Below are positions 8,709-16,792 of a DNA stretch of 64,000 nucleotides, piece by piece. How positions within the stretch are numbered: the first letter of the stretch is position 1; each line of letters opens with the position of its first letter. This DNA is from Clostridia bacterium. Lineage in GTDB: Bacteria > Bacillota > Clostridia > Lachnospirales > Anaerotignaceae. The stretch spans positions 1 to 64,000 of the forward strand of contig RZZU01000006.1 of the NCBI GenBank assembly GCA_009929735.1, written 5' to 3'. The position numbers were made by a program, and so were the translations under genes. The notes under the pieces are model-generated. The model was not told the DNA's origin. It was given only the letters and a program-made list of their open reading frames with translations, and searched no databases.

Positions 8709-9716
8709 ATGCGATATTTACCAATACATCAAATAAAAGAAGACTCCATACTCGCAATTCCGGTGTATAACGATAGCGGAAGTATTCTTCTAAACGCAAA
8801 TACAGTATTGAAGCATGCCTATCTTACCAAATTATCGACACTTGGATATTCGGGGTTATATATATATGATGGTATTTCCGATGGTGTCGTTGTAAACGAA
8901 TTGCTTTCTCAACAGATCAAAAGAAATACAGTAACAGCATTAAAATCACTAAATCTGGATTCCTGCAGGCTGATGGCACATTCCATTGTGGATGAATTGC
9001 TGGACCAATCCGATGTTTCGTTTGACATGATCAATATTGCTGCATTTGATAATTATACATATATTCATTGCCTTAATGTGGCCGTTTTATCGGTGATTGT
9101 AGGTATTGGAATGGGCTTAAATTATTCTCGGCTAAAGCATCTTTCAGAGTCAGCGTTGCTTCATGATATTGGGAAAATTTCTATTAGTCTTGATATTTTA
9201 AATAAAAAGGGCAAGCTCACGGATGATGAAATGAAAATTATTCATTCCCATCCCGAAGAAGGATACAATATGATAAAAGATAATTGTATGATTTCGGGTC
9301 TGGTGAAAAATGCAGTGCTATCTCATCATGAAAATGAAGATGGCACTGGTTATCCTCGCCAGCTGGCAGGGAAAAATATACATATTTATGCCAAGATTAT
9401 TCATGCCTGTGATGTATATGACGCCTTGGTGTCGAATAGGGTTTATCGAAAAGCAATGAATCCGGCAGATGCGCTCGAATATTTAATGTCAAATTGTTAT
9501 ATTATGTTTGATGTAAACTGTGTTAAAAAAATATTGGAATATGTATCACCATACCCTACTGGTATTACTGTTGAGCTATCCAATGGGCAAGAGGCGATTG
9601 TGGTTCAGCAAAACCGTACGCATCACTTAAGACCAAAGGTTGTCATTACCGAAACCAAAGAAGAAATTGATTTAATGGAAGTTTTCAATTTAACAATTGT
9701 AAAGATATTGACATAA
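8709..9716 (+). CDS. HD-GYP domain protein, probable cyclic-di-GMP phosphodiesterase
   Basis: 335 residues. The N-terminal third is a small unassigned domain. The HD-GYP domain covers about residues 105-285, with LLHDIGKI, HSHPEEGY, the double-histidine motif LSHHENEDGTGYP and HACDVYDAL. These are the metal ligands and the GYP-equivalent signature of enzymes that hydrolyse cyclic-di-GMP. No receiver or membrane domain is fused. It stands alone between terminators, so its signalling partner cannot be inferred from neighbours. Confidence 0.9.
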   Translation: MRYLPIHQIKEDSILAIPVYNDSGSILLNANTVLKHAYLTKLSTLGYSGLYIYDGISDGVVVNELLSQQIKRNTVTALKSLNLDSCRLMAHSIVDELLDQSDVSFDMINIAAFDNYTYIHCLNVAVLSVIVGIGMGLNYSRLKHLSESALLHDIGKISISLDILNKKGKLTDDEMKIIHSHPEEGYNMIKDNCMISGLVKNAVLSHHENEDGTGYPRQLAGKNIHIYAKIIHACDVYDALVSNRVYRKAMNPADALEYLMSNCYIMFDVNCVKKILEYVSPYPTGITVELSNGQEAIVVQQNRTHHLRPKVVITETKEEIDLMEVFNLTIVKILT

Positions 9717-9727
9717 AGCAAAAAAAC

Positions 9728-9792
9728 ACTCCCTATTCCTATATATAATTGCCGTTTCAAGCGGCAGATAAAGTAGAATAGGGAGTTTTTTG
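9728..9792 (+). terminator. terminator of the HD-GYP gene
   Basis: ACTCCCTATTC (9728-9738) pairs with GAATAGGGAGT (9776-9786) and is followed by TTTTTT. An inner GCCG/CGGC hairpin (9751-9765) sits inside the loop. Confidence 0.85.
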
Positions 9793-10155
9793 GGCTTTAG
9801 GGAAGCCCCCATTTGCTTCAGTTCATTTCCAATGGGGAAGGGATTCAAAACAACTTTTGATAAATCATATCAAAGCAGAGAGGCAAAAATGGGGATTGCA
9901 GCCTGCAAACAAAAATGAAAGCTATGGAACCGCTGATTAATTCCGTGTGCACATTTAACTGCTTGGTAAATTTTCCACTTGGACGGCGTCAAAAGGCCTC
10001 GCAAATGCGCTGCGATTTCTGCGTTTTTTCCCTTGCCAATCGAAAAACCTCCTCGATCATCTGCAAACCCTTCATTTAAGCAGCGGTTCCCTCTATGAAA
10101 CAAAGCAATCTTCGTAAAAGTTTCAAAGAAAAAAGCCGAATCTGTTTTTGCAAAT
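9793..10155. repeat. gene-free block, possible dispersed repeat or structured RNA
   Basis: No convincing gene. CCCCATT (from about 9808) pairs with AATGGGG near 9831. The stretch 9960-10100 is richer in GC than its surroundings and contains CGTCAAAAGGCCTCGC and TGCGATTTCTGCGTTTTTTC, which look like an intergenic repeat unit rather than coding DNA. Only one copy is seen in this window, so the repeat status is a guess. A 112-codon minus frame here overlaps the end of the activase gene and is not believed. Confidence 0.3.
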
Positions 10156-11064
10156 TTATCGATATTCAATGATTTCAATGCCGTAACTTTTAAAAATATC
10201 ATAGGCATGGTTTATTTGCGCTGCTGTAGGTGTTGTAAACGGAATAAATTTATCCTCGATACCTAAAGAAATATACTTGGCTTTTCCCAGCGCATGATAT
10301 GGAAGCAGTTCAATATTGGCTGTTGGTAAGTTTTTAAGGATAAACTGTGCTGTTTTTTCAATATTTTCATCATCTAAATTTACTTCAACGATGGTTGGTA
10401 TGCGAATGGTCATTGGAACGCCTGTTGCATATATTTTTTTTGCATTTTCCAAGATTAATTCGTTGCCGCAGCCAGTGAAATTTTTATGCTTTTCGCTATC
10501 CATATGCTTGATGTCCAGAAAAATATGGCTGAATTTCGGTATTAAATCTTGCACTGTCTCAAAATCAAAGTGGCCGCAGGTTTCAACCCAGCTATCAATA
10601 CCCAATTCTTCAAATTTACCTAATAGAACTCTCATAAATTTATGCTGCAAAAAAGGTTCGCCACCGGAAAAAGTAACGCCACCGCCGGAATATCGAAAAA
10701 ATAAAGCATCTCGTTCTATTTTTTTCACCAAAGCAGATGCGCTTTTTTCGGTGCAGGCAATATCCAAGGCTTTTTGCGTACAAACCTCAACGCATTTTCC
10801 GCAAGCAGTACAGGTATCATTGGGACGTTCCATTTTGCAGGGAATTAAATCGATAGGGCAAGCAGTGGCGCATTTCATACAACCAATACATTTATGTCGA
10901 TAAAAGACCAATTTACTTTTTGTTGTCCAAGATTCGGGGTTAGCGCACCATTGGCAGCGCAGTTTGCATCCAGCAAGGAATATCGTTGTCCTTACGCCAT
11001 CACCATCATGAATAGAATAGTCCTGCATTTGGATGACGATGCCGGTATTTGAACATTCTTCCAT
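10156..11064 (-). CDS. glycyl radical enzyme activase (radical SAM)
   Basis: 302 residues. The radical-SAM motif CKLRCQWC begins near residue 33, followed by an inserted pair of ferredoxin-type clusters (CIGCMKCATACP and CTACGKCVEVCT, residues about 59-99), then the SAM-binding GGVTFSGGEPFLQ. This two-cluster insertion is the layout of activases for non-PFL glycyl radical enzymes. It would abstract hydrogen from the enzyme's glycine using 5'-deoxyadenosyl radical. AGGAGG precedes the ATG. It lies downstream of the enzyme gene on the same strand, separated by a hairpin. Confidence 0.93.
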   Translation of the reverse strand: MEECSNTGIVIQMQDYSIHDGDGVRTTIFLAGCKLRCQWCANPESWTTKSKLVFYRHKCIGCMKCATACPIDLIPCKMERPNDTCTACGKCVEVCTQKALDIACTEKSASALVKKIERDALFFRYSGGGVTFSGGEPFLQHKFMRVLLGKFEELGIDSWVETCGHFDFETVQDLIPKFSHIFLDIKHMDSEKHKNFTGCGNELILENAKKIYATGVPMTIRIPTIVEVNLDDENIEKTAQFILKNLPTANIELLPYHALGKAKYISLGIEDKFIPFTTPTAAQINHAYDIFKSYGIEIIEYR

Positions 11065-11085
11065 AAAGACCTCCTATTTTTAGAT

Positions 11086-11110
11086 GCCTGCTCCCCAAAA
11101 AGGAGCAGGC
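11086..11110 (-). terminator. hairpin between glycyl radical enzyme and activase genes
   Basis: GCCTGCTCC (11086-11094) pairs with GGAGCAGGC (11102-11110). It lies in the 62-base gap between the two genes. On the minus strand only short T-runs follow, so partial termination that keeps activase below enzyme level is plausible. Confidence 0.55.
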
Positions 11111-11126
11111 AAATTGTTTTTAAAAT

Positions 11127-13499
11127 TTACATGGTTGTATGTGCTGTTCTGGAAATAATTGCTTCCTGCATTTCGGGAGAAAGATTTACAAACTGCGTGC
11201 TGTAGCCTGCCACACGAACCAAAAGATCTTTGTATTCCTCAGGATTTTTCTGCGCCTTACGAAGCACCTCCGTGGAAAGGGTGTTAAATTGCACATGGAA
11301 AGCGCCAAGGGAAAAATAAGCACGGATGATATTTCCCAAGTCTTTTCTCCCCTTTGGTGTCTTTACCATTTCCTCGCTTAAACGCAAATTGAGCAGTGTG
11401 CCCCCTGTGTGCACATCATGGTTCATCTTTGCGCTGGAGCGCATTGCTGCAAGGGGGCTGGATACATCGCTTCCGGCATAAGGGGAAACGCCTTCAGTGA
11501 TTGGCTTTGTTGCCTCTCTGCCGCAGGGGGTTGCACCGACTACCTTTCCTGTTGGAATATAGTTGGAAATTCCCATGAAAGCCGAGTTAAATTTCGAGCC
11601 GAAAATATCCTTATGGGCTCTGGTTTCCTTGTAGTAATCGTTCGCAATTTCTCTTGCAATATCATCTACATAATCATCATCATTGCCATATTTTGGAACG
11701 CTCAAAGCTTTTGCCCTTAAATCTTCAAAGCCTACCCAGTTTGCATTCATAGCTTCATCGAGTTCTTCCATGGTTGCAACCTTATCTTCAAAAACAAGCT
11801 TTTTGATTACGGCAAGGGAGTTTGCAACCACAGCAAGGCCGATGCCCGTTAAAACGGGCCCAACGTTATAGTGGGCGCCGCCGCAGGAAAGGTCTTTGCC
11901 GTTTTTGATACAGTCCTCCACACAGGTGGAAAGGAAGGGGCGGGGAACAAGCTGTGTATGTAATTTTTGCGCTACAACGGTAGAAACAACACTATGATAA
12001 ATTAAGTTTTTCATTTGTTCCAAGGTTGCATTCTTTACCTCTTCAAAAGATTCATAGCTTGAAACCGGTTTTGACTCCAGTCCCATTTTCTCGCCCGTAA
12101 GCCTGCTTTTTCCTTCGTTTAATGCGTATTCCATCGCTGCTGCAAAGTTGATATTTACAGCGGCTGTCCATTGCCCTGTTTTGCGGAAATGGGGTACGAC
12201 GCAGCCACAGTTGCTCCAATCTCTTGCGTCTTCGGGTTCATAGCCAGCTTGAAGAAGCATCTGTGCGCCTGTTTGATCATTGTGAATTGCTGGAAAGCCA
12301 GTGCCTGTGCTTACAAGAGCTGTTACAGCATCTAAAAACTTTTGCGGGCAGTCGGAATGAATGCGTACGCTTAAACCGGGTTGATGTGTTTTTACCTTAT
12401 CTGTTGCCTCAAGGCAGATATAGGAAAGCTCGTTGGTTGCGTCGGAGCCATCCCTTTTTCTTCCGCCAACGGTAAGGTTTTGGAATTGGTTGTAGCCGGC
12501 AAAATATCCTGTTGTGTTTGCGGAAATCGTCCACACCCATTCAGAAAATTTCAACCAAAGGGCTTGCACCAGTTCTTCAGCTTCCTCTTTATGCATGATG
12601 CCTGCTTTGATATCGGCGTCGAAAAAGGGGAACATATATTGATCGAACCTGCCGGGGTTGAGCGCCAAAGGATTTTCGGAAATAATTGCGCCCAGTTGCA
12701 CAAACCATACAAATTGGACTGCCTCGTGGAAAGATTTTGGAGGATTTGCAGGAACATTACGGCAAACTTTTGAGATTTTCAAAAGCTCGTTGCTTCGGTT
12801 GGTATCTTTTTCCTCTTTTGCCATTTCTTCAGCCAAATCTGCATACCTTTGGGCAAGACGCATAATCCCTTTAGTTGTTAAAATGGTTGATTTGTAGAAA
12901 GTAATTTTATCGATGTCTTCGGGATTTGCAAAATCCAGCTTTGCCAAATTATCTTCTGCCTGTTTTAAAATGCCTTCAAAGCCCAAGGGGAAAAGGACAT
13001 CTTGATAGTCGGGCGTTACTTCTCCAACTGCTTGGCGCCATTTTGAGTCATTATCCACAATGCCCGTGTCTACGGCGATTTTTGCGGTTTCCTTGGGTAG
13101 TATAGAAAGAAAATGCTCTTCCAGAGATTTGCCTTTCCAGTAGGGAAAGATATTTTCCCGCACATAGGCTCTCTGTTCATCCGTCATTTCATAGGGGTCT
13201 TGCGGACGTTTGTCAAACATATCCATTTCTTTGTCAACCCATTTCCACGAAAATTCAGGCGTAAGAATGCCGCTTCTTCTAAATTTTCCCGCGGTGCCTA
13301 CAATTAACTCATCTGTAAATATTTTGATGTCAAACTCATTGCAAAAATCATAAAACGCCTGTGCTCTGCGAATGGGGGTGGGCATTCCCTCTGTGCGCAT
13401 ATGAGATTCGGTAAAAATTCTTGCTCTTTCAATACAAACAGATGGTTTTGAATTTACATAATTTTGTCTTAATCGTTCAATTCGTGTGGTTGTATTCAT
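11127..13499 (-). CDS. glycyl radical enzyme of unassigned substrate (GCVV active-site loop)
   Basis: 790 residues, starting at the ATG at 13499 after GGAGGC; the longer frame upstream lacks an RBS. It has the PFL-like domain and a C-terminal glycyl radical loop RVAGYSTQF (G765). The thiyl-radical cysteine should be C433 in NCGCVVPH (residues 430-437). Dehydratases and C-N or C-S lyases of the family carry GCxE here, but this protein has valine at the glutamate position and a histidine four residues after the cysteine. A decarboxylase or a new reaction class is therefore more likely than diol dehydratase or choline lyase; the substrate is not readable. No small subunit of the HPA-decarboxylase type is present. 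Confidence 0.88.
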   Translation of the reverse strand: MNTTTRIERLRQNYVNSKPSVCIERARIFTESHMRTEGMPTPIRRAQAFYDFCNEFDIKIFTDELIVGTAGKFRRSGILTPEFSWKWVDKEMDMFDKRPQDPYEMTDEQRAYVRENIFPYWKGKSLEEHFLSILPKETAKIAVDTGIVDNDSKWRQAVGEVTPDYQDVLFPLGFEGILKQAEDNLAKLDFANPEDIDKITFYKSTILTTKGIMRLAQRYADLAEEMAKEEKDTNRSNELLKISKVCRNVPANPPKSFHEAVQFVWFVQLGAIISENPLALNPGRFDQYMFPFFDADIKAGIMHKEEAEELVQALWLKFSEWVWTISANTTGYFAGYNQFQNLTVGGRKRDGSDATNELSYICLEATDKVKTHQPGLSVRIHSDCPQKFLDAVTALVSTGTGFPAIHNDQTGAQMLLQAGYEPEDARDWSNCGCVVPHFRKTGQWTAAVNINFAAAMEYALNEGKSRLTGEKMGLESKPVSSYESFEEVKNATLEQMKNLIYHSVVSTVVAQKLHTQLVPRPFLSTCVEDCIKNGKDLSCGGAHYNVGPVLTGIGLAVVANSLAVIKKLVFEDKVATMEELDEAMNANWVGFEDLRAKALSVPKYGNDDDYVDDIAREIANDYYKETRAHKDIFGSKFNSAFMGISNYIPTGKVVGATPCGREATKPITEGVSPYAGSDVSSPLAAMRSSAKMNHDVHTGGTLLNLRLSEEMVKTPKGRKDLGNIIRAYFSLGAFHVQFNTLSTEVLRKAQKNPEEYKDLLVRVAGYSTQFVNLSPEMQEAIISRTAHTTM

Positions 13500-13780
13500 T
13501 GTAAGCCTCCTTATTGGAATGAAATGAAAGTATTCAAAATAAAAACGTACGTTATAACATTTTGTTTTGCACATTTTTAAAGTTTCATAAAGATTAAAAG
13601 CAATAGAAATTGTATGTTATAACGCTCAAACTATATTTTTAATATTGCATCATTTTTTAAAAATGTCAATCGTTTTTGCAAAATACATATGAATTTTTTT
13701 GATTTCAACACATATTTGTAAATTATGTTGAAGAAAACATTGCGGCAATAAAAATGTCTTTAAAAAATAAAAGATTCATA
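13500..13780 (-). promoter_or_regulatory. promoter region of the glycyl radical operon with inverted operator candidates
   Basis: CGTTATAACAT (13550-13560) and its exact reverse complement ATGTTATAACG (13614-13624) form an inverted pair with 53 bases between them. On the minus strand a TTGCTT/TTAAAA promoter pair could lie between them. Such symmetrical flanking sites suit a dimeric repressor or activator, most simply the XRE-cupin protein encoded next door. The rest of the block is AT-rich with no gene. Confidence 0.5.
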
Positions 13781-13783
13781 TTA

Positions 13784-13822
13784 ATAATTCTGCAAATCCC
13801 AAATTTAAGTTTGCAGAATTAT
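13784..13822. terminator. 13-bp perfect inverted repeat
   Basis: Positions 13784-13796 (ATAATTCTGCAAA) pair perfectly with 13810-13822. It lies between the regulator's terminator and the glycyl radical promoter and could be a second terminator or an operator. Confidence 0.5.
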
Positions 13823-13841
13823 AATAAGTATTTCGGCATTA

Positions 13842-13880
13842 AAAAAGACAAAAACCAGTAGCTTTGATTTTTGTCTTTTT
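13842..13880 (-). terminator. terminator of the XRE-cupin regulator gene
   Basis: AAAAAGACAAAAA (13842-13854) pairs with TTTTTGTCTTTTT (13868-13880), just past the minus-strand stop codon at 13887. It is symmetrical and may work both ways. Confidence 0.75.
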
Positions 13881-13886
13881 CATTTT

Positions 13887-14438
13887 TTATTTATATCTGA
13901 TTACATTATGGAATATTGTTTCTTCATTTGACGGATTGGCATATACGTGGGTTATATCTCCTTTAAAAGATACGGCATCACCTTTTTGCAATAAATAAAC
14001 TTTTTGGTTTATTGTCATTTCCAACTGCCCTTTGATTACAACAATATATTCATTTAATACATTTGTATGCGGGAATGACTCATGCCGGCAATGAGGCTCC
14101 ATGTGTATTTGCAAAAAGTCCAAGCCGGAAATCGGATCAAATGGGAAAATGTTAAAGAGAAGCATCGCCCCATTTTCTTCTTTGATAGGATATATTTCAT
14201 CAATACTTAAAATATTGTTTTCTTCTGAAGGGTGTGAAATAAAATTGGAAAAGGTAACCTTATACCCGGTTGATATTTTCCATAGGGTGGAAATGGTAGG
14301 AATGGATTCACCTCTTTCAATTTGCCCAAGCATAGCCTTGGAAACACCAGTAAGCCGAGCGGCGGTGTCAAGGCTGATTCTCATTTCTGTTCGTATTTTT
14401 CGCATTTCCTTGCCGATGTCAGGGGGTATGTTGTACAT
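13887..14438 (-). CDS. XRE-family regulator with C-terminal cupin domain
   Basis: 183 residues from the ATG at 14438, which has AGGAGAT upstream; longer frames have no RBS. An N-terminal helix-turn-helix (DTAARLTGVSKAMLGQIERG, about residues 20-39) is followed by a small cupin barrel holding HCRHESFPHTNVLNEYIV and LQKGDAVSFKGDITHVY. Members sense a small metabolite in the cupin and control neighbouring catabolic genes. Its place directly upstream of the glycyl radical operon makes it the likely regulator. Confidence 0.85.
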   Translation of the reverse strand: MYNIPPDIGKEMRKIRTEMRISLDTAARLTGVSKAMLGQIERGESIPTISTLWKISTGYKVTFSNFISHPSEENNILSIDEIYPIKEENGAMLLFNIFPFDPISGLDFLQIHMEPHCRHESFPHTNVLNEYIVVIKGQLEMTINQKVYLLQKGDAVSFKGDITHVYANPSNEETIFHNVIRYK

Positions 14439-14981
14439 TTTTATCTCCTTTGTATCATTAGAACCTCTCTTTGAAATGTTTTCATTATAGCAAAAACAAA
14501 ATTTTATGGCAACCTTTTTACTTGATATTTTTGATTGCTTTGACGTTTTCGAAGATATTTTAGGCAATACCACACAATTCTGGGTGTTCAGATGTGAAGT
14601 GTTGTCCTTGGCAAACTACATGAGGAGTATCAGCGATAAATACTGTAGAAAGAGTCGTAAATAGCATAAACATGATTGCTAAAATTACCAATTAATTGTA
14701 ATTATGAAGGCATATTATGAAAATGTTGGAACATTTTTGTTGTATTTTGGGTGTGAAGCTGGAAAAAACAATGAGTAATAAAGGGGAAAATAAGTAAAAT
14801 GCAATACAAGATTTATATGAGTTTTTGGGACAGGTGGAAACCTTAACAACATTAATTTTGGAGTTATAAAATACAGCTCCCGTTGATGAAATTTGTGGAG
14901 GAAGAAATATTTTTTGTACAGATAAAAGGAGAAATGCTTTGACTAAACGTTTGAGTCTGTGTTACTGAAATGGGGGTATAT
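14439..14981. other. gene-free upstream region of the cas13a relic
   Basis: No intact gene. A short frame near 14800-14870 reads QDLYEFLGQVETLTTLILEL in one register, perhaps a fragment of a lost helical protein. GGGGG stands before the ATG at 14982. No CRISPR repeats are visible on this side of the effector remnant. Confidence 0.35.
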
Positions 14982-16054
14982 ATGAAAATATCGAAGGTTG
15001 ATAACGCAACAGCAGGTGTACTGTTAAAAGGTGGGGTAGTTAAAGGAGATATTTATCAGTTTCCTAAAAAAGATGACGGCGTGACGTTAGATAAACATCT
15101 TGCCAATAGGATTGAAGCTGCAAAAAGATTATATAACATTTTTAATTTGAAAAATATAAATATGATTCCTGATGGAATAAAACAGTTTAACGCTTTGTTG
15201 TTAGTAAAGGTTGATGGGAAAAATAAGATCAGAGATAGACAGGCAATCAAAGAATATAAAATTGAAGAATTTGCTGGTAAGCAGGGTAAGGATGCAGACG
15301 AATATGCTGCCGAAATAATGAATACCTATTTACGCAAAAGTTTAAGAAAACACAGCGCTTTATTGATTGAGGTTTTTACTTGCTTTTGTGACCAGGAGCT
15401 GTTTTGTAAAAAAATGCAGGAACCGGAAATAGATGAAAAGCTGGATCGTCTGATTGAAATATTAAATGAGGATTTTAACAGGGAAAAACAAAAGGAGGAG
15501 TGGGCGAAATCCATTGAAAATCAAGCTGTTCGGGTTCAGGTAGAGAAGGAATTCAATCGACTTGCGTTAGCATCTTATTTTCCTAAGAATGACCAGAAGG
15601 ACAAGAAGAATAAGAAAGAAGATATTTTTAAGTTTTTAATTGCATTTGCAGAAAAAAGCGAAAAGTCAGCCTTTGATAGCCTTGTACAAGATTTTATTGG
15701 GAAAAGGAAGCATATGAGGCGTGGTTAGAAAATGAAAAAATACAATCTATGCGGGGCAGCAAGGATTGGAAGGCTTTGAAAAAAGAACTTTTTAAATGGT
15801 CTTCTGGAAGGTATTAGGTAATCAGCAAAAATGAGGATACTGGATTGTATGGTAAACTCCGCAACAAAGAATATCTCGTGTTGTATGCGAAAATTCAGGA
15901 TGAATTTGAAAGCTATATCCAAAAAAACGGCAATTTGGATGAGGACAAGCTAGAATATGACCATTTGCGAAAGATGCTTTCGACCAAGCTGCGGATTTTT
16001 CTGATGTATAAATTTGTAGATATAGGAAAGGCGGTATATCATTTTTTGATATAA
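14982..16054 (+). pseudogene. cas13a: truncated, frameshifted cas13a (type VI-A effector, N-terminal lobe only)
   Basis: The product begins MKISKVD, the start of Lachnospiraceae Cas13a proteins as I remember them. Further family landmarks follow in order: YLRKSLRKHSALLIEV, LDRLIEILNEDFNREKQ, SIENQAV, YEAWLENEK and finally IGKAVYHF, which matches the AVGKAVYHF element at the end of Helical-1. A one-base shift near 15702-15706 breaks the frame (KEAYEAW continues in the new one). An in-frame TAG at 15815-15817 and a TAA at 16052 end it. About 350 of roughly 1,150 residues remain: NTD and Helical-1, the crRNA-recognition lobe. Both HEPN nuclease domains (RxxxxH) are gone, so RNA cleavage is impossible. 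A CRISPR relic starts 25 bases downstream. Confidence 0.83.
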
Positions 16055-16078
16055 TTTTTTCCTCAAATAGAATTTGAG

Positions 16079-16182
16079 GTTTTGGAGTACCTCAATTTAA
16101 CAGGGGTATAAAACGGCATAAATACCCGTGGCTCGTATCGGTAAGTTTTGGAGCCCCCCAAGAAACGAGAAATTTTACAAAC
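16079..16182 (+). CRISPR. relic type VI-A array: one full repeat, one 30-nt spacer, one degenerate repeat
   Basis: A 36-base unit (16079-16114) starts GTTTTGGAG and ends ATAAAAC; inside, TACCTC pairs with GGGGTA over a 9-base loop, the stem-loop plan of Cas13a repeats, which commonly read GACTACC(T/C)C...AC(T/A)(A)AAAC. Exactly 30 bases later (16115-16144, a normal Cas13a spacer length) GTTTTGGAG recurs at 16145-16153, followed by a decayed half ending ACAAAC near 16182, as terminal repeats often are. No other copies are seen in the window. Confidence 0.7.
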
Positions 16183-16186
16183 AAAA

Positions 16187-16216
16187 AACCCGTCAAAAAT
16201 GGCGGGTTCTCATTTT
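16187..16216 (+). terminator. terminator after the CRISPR relic
   Basis: AACCCG (16187-16192) pairs with CGGGTT (16203-16208), followed by CTCATTTTT. Confidence 0.65.
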
Positions 16217-16341
16217 TCAAAAGAAAGTTTGAATAATGAAAAGTTTTGATTCAGGCTGAAAGATTGAATTTTATAAATGCCAGAAAGCAAATTATTTTGA
16301 AAATCTATGTTTAAAATAAATTAATAAATTAATGACAAAGA

Positions 16342-16383
16342 AAAAGCCCAAAACATAAAAAATCTTATGTTTTGGGCTTTTCT
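16342..16383. terminator. strong bidirectional terminator
   Basis: AAAAGCCCAAAACATAA pairs with TTATGTTTTGGGCTTTT around a short loop, with T's following on the right and A's on the left. Confidence 0.75.
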
Positions 16384-16792
16384 GCTTGTTAAATTTAAAA
16401 ATGGTTAAACCTTGGTTTTCAGTGAAAATTTTAGGGCATGGTGCGGCGGTTATTACTTGGGAAATAGTCCTTCTTTAATTCCTCCCTCAATTTCAATATC
16501 CTTCATCGGTAGTATAGTCTTTCCTGCAAAGAACAGGGGAATCCCTTCGGGCTGGAAAGATTTTATGAAAACCCCTGATTTTTCTAAGTATAGAAGCAAT
16601 CAGCTTCTGCGTGTTCCTTTGCAACGTGTTTATCAAACGAGAATTGGTTATTCATAAACGCAATGCTTCAAGGTTAGTTTTTACTGAAGCAGAAAGAACC
16701 GCTGTTACAAGTCCAGTATTAGCGCACTTTTTATTTTTTCGAACGAAAAATTTGACTGCTTTTCAGAACGCATAGAATGATGCGGTATTACC
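16384..16792 (-). pseudogene. gene-free block with a 48-codon minus-strand fragment
   Basis: On the minus strand the frame 16599-16453 reads GVFIKSFQPEGIPLFFAGK then LPMKDIEIEGGIKEGLFPK and stops. It has protein-like composition but no start signal, so it looks like the C-terminal end of a lost gene that I cannot name. The rest of the block shows nothing. Confidence 0.3.

Noticed and set aside
9870-10208. 112-codon minus-strand frame after the activase gene
   Set aside because: Overlaps the certain 3' end of the activase, lacks an RBS and resembles no protein.
10316-10903. 195-codon plus-strand frame
   Set aside because: Complement shadow of the activase gene.
11127-13499. Choline trimethylamine-lyase or pyruvate formate-lyase
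   Set aside because: No GCxE loop, no adjacent-cysteine PFL motif and no microcompartment genes.
14982-16182. Functional type VI immunity
   Set aside because: No HEPN domains, frameshift, stop codon and only one complete repeat; no cas1/cas2 nearby.
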